A DNA stretch of 64,000 bases from Mangrovibacillus cuniculi. GTDB taxonomy: Bacteria > Bacillota > Bacilli > Bacillales > R1DC41. The position numbers and the translations under genes were made by a program. The stretch covers positions 1,849,277 to 1,913,276 of the forward strand of contig NZ_CP049742.1 of the NCBI RefSeq assembly GCF_015482585.1. The letters run 5' to 3'. Numbering within the stretch: the stretch's first letter is position 1; each line of letters starts with the position of its first letter. The notes beneath the pieces were generated by a model, which made no database searches, was not told where the DNA came from, and worked only from the letters and a program-made list of their open reading frames with translations. Below are positions 63,840 to 64,000 of this stretch, piece by piece.

Positions 63840-64000
63840 TTAGCATCGACGGATAACTATAAAACTTATACTACCCATCATACTAATTAACCCTAAAGTA
63901 AACCAACCCAATAACGGGAAAAACTGAAATGCTGTCCATGTTTGATAACTAAACACTATGAGTAAAATAGTCAAAAAGACTATACCATTCCTTACATTTT
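63840..64000 (-). CDS. Partial membrane protein (N-terminus beyond the window)
   Basis: 52 in-frame codons plus stop run from the window edge to a TAA at 63840-63842. The peptide has two hydrophobic helices (IVFLTILLIVFSYQTWTAF, then LGWFTLGLISMMGSISFIV) and a short basic C-terminus. It reads on the minus strand with composition like the neighbours. The family cannot be told from the fragment. Confidence 0.45.
   Translation of the reverse strand, partial: NVRNGIVFLTILLIVFSYQTWTAFQFFPLLGWFTLGLISMMGSISFIVIRRC

Overview
The window is an AT-rich chromosomal segment from an endospore-forming member of the Bacillaceae (Firmicutes). The evidence is gene content and order: gapB - coaE - ytaF - mutM - polA - phoRP - mdh/icd/citZ - ytvI - fxsA - pyk/pfkA - accAD - malic enzyme - dnaE - ytrHI - nrnA - ytpI - ytoI - ytkL - ald - ackA - ytxK - tpx - ytfJI - yteJ - sppA - nadK2 - ytcJ-like - mbcS - SASP - thiI/nifZ - ezrA - hisJ - refZ - fRMsr - dgcP - rpsD. 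This closely follows the ytrP-ytaG region of the Bacillus subtilis chromosome, and sporulation genes (ytrHI, ytvI, ytaF, ytfJ, an alpha/beta SASP) confirm a spore former. The species cannot be named from the sequence alone. No phage, insertion sequence, CRISPR array, tRNA or rRNA was seen.

Layout. 1-6094: partial gapB, then coaE, ytaF, mutM and polA on the minus strand (CoA synthesis, cation transport, DNA repair). 6500-11239: an hflKC pair, absent from B. subtilis at this position, then the phosphate two-component system phoPR. 11542-20721: central metabolism on the minus strand (MaoC-like hydratase, mdh, icd, citZ, then pyk and pfkA), interrupted by the plus-strand ytvI and the minus-strand fxsA. 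21198-28385: accA, accD, a GntR regulator, malic enzyme and dnaE; dnaE is split by a one-base deletion in a run of C. 28539-35895: divergent spore genes ytrHI, then nrnA, ytpI, ytoI, a DUF4097 protein, ytkL and a proline dipeptidase. 36219-41728: ald, an NCS1 permease, small unknowns, an EcsC protein and ackA. 41965-51875: ytxK to mbcS in nearly the B. subtilis order. 52210-64000: SASP, thiI/nifZ, ezrA, hisJ, refZ, fRMsr, dgcP, rpsD with its leader, and a lineage-specific tail.

Regulation visible in the sequence includes CcpA (cre) sites at citZ (one matching the 14-base consensus fully, at the predicted start point), ackA (at the activating spacing near -56) and ald; a sigma-E promoter before ytrHI; a consensus sigma-G promoter before the SASP gene; a sigma-A promoter and structured leader before rpsD; and an extended -10 before gapB. 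Many minus-strand units end in clear intrinsic terminators.

The most unusual structure is a family of about 70-bp elements present seven times. Every copy starts at the T-tract of an intrinsic terminator and extends downstream in the same orientation as the terminated gene (coaE, phoR, maoC-like, fxsA, ackA, mbcS, SASP). Each can fold into a stem enclosing a small hairpin, plus a second hairpin, and the outer stem shows compensatory base changes between copies. A second, GC-rich palindromic family of about 185 bp is present three times.
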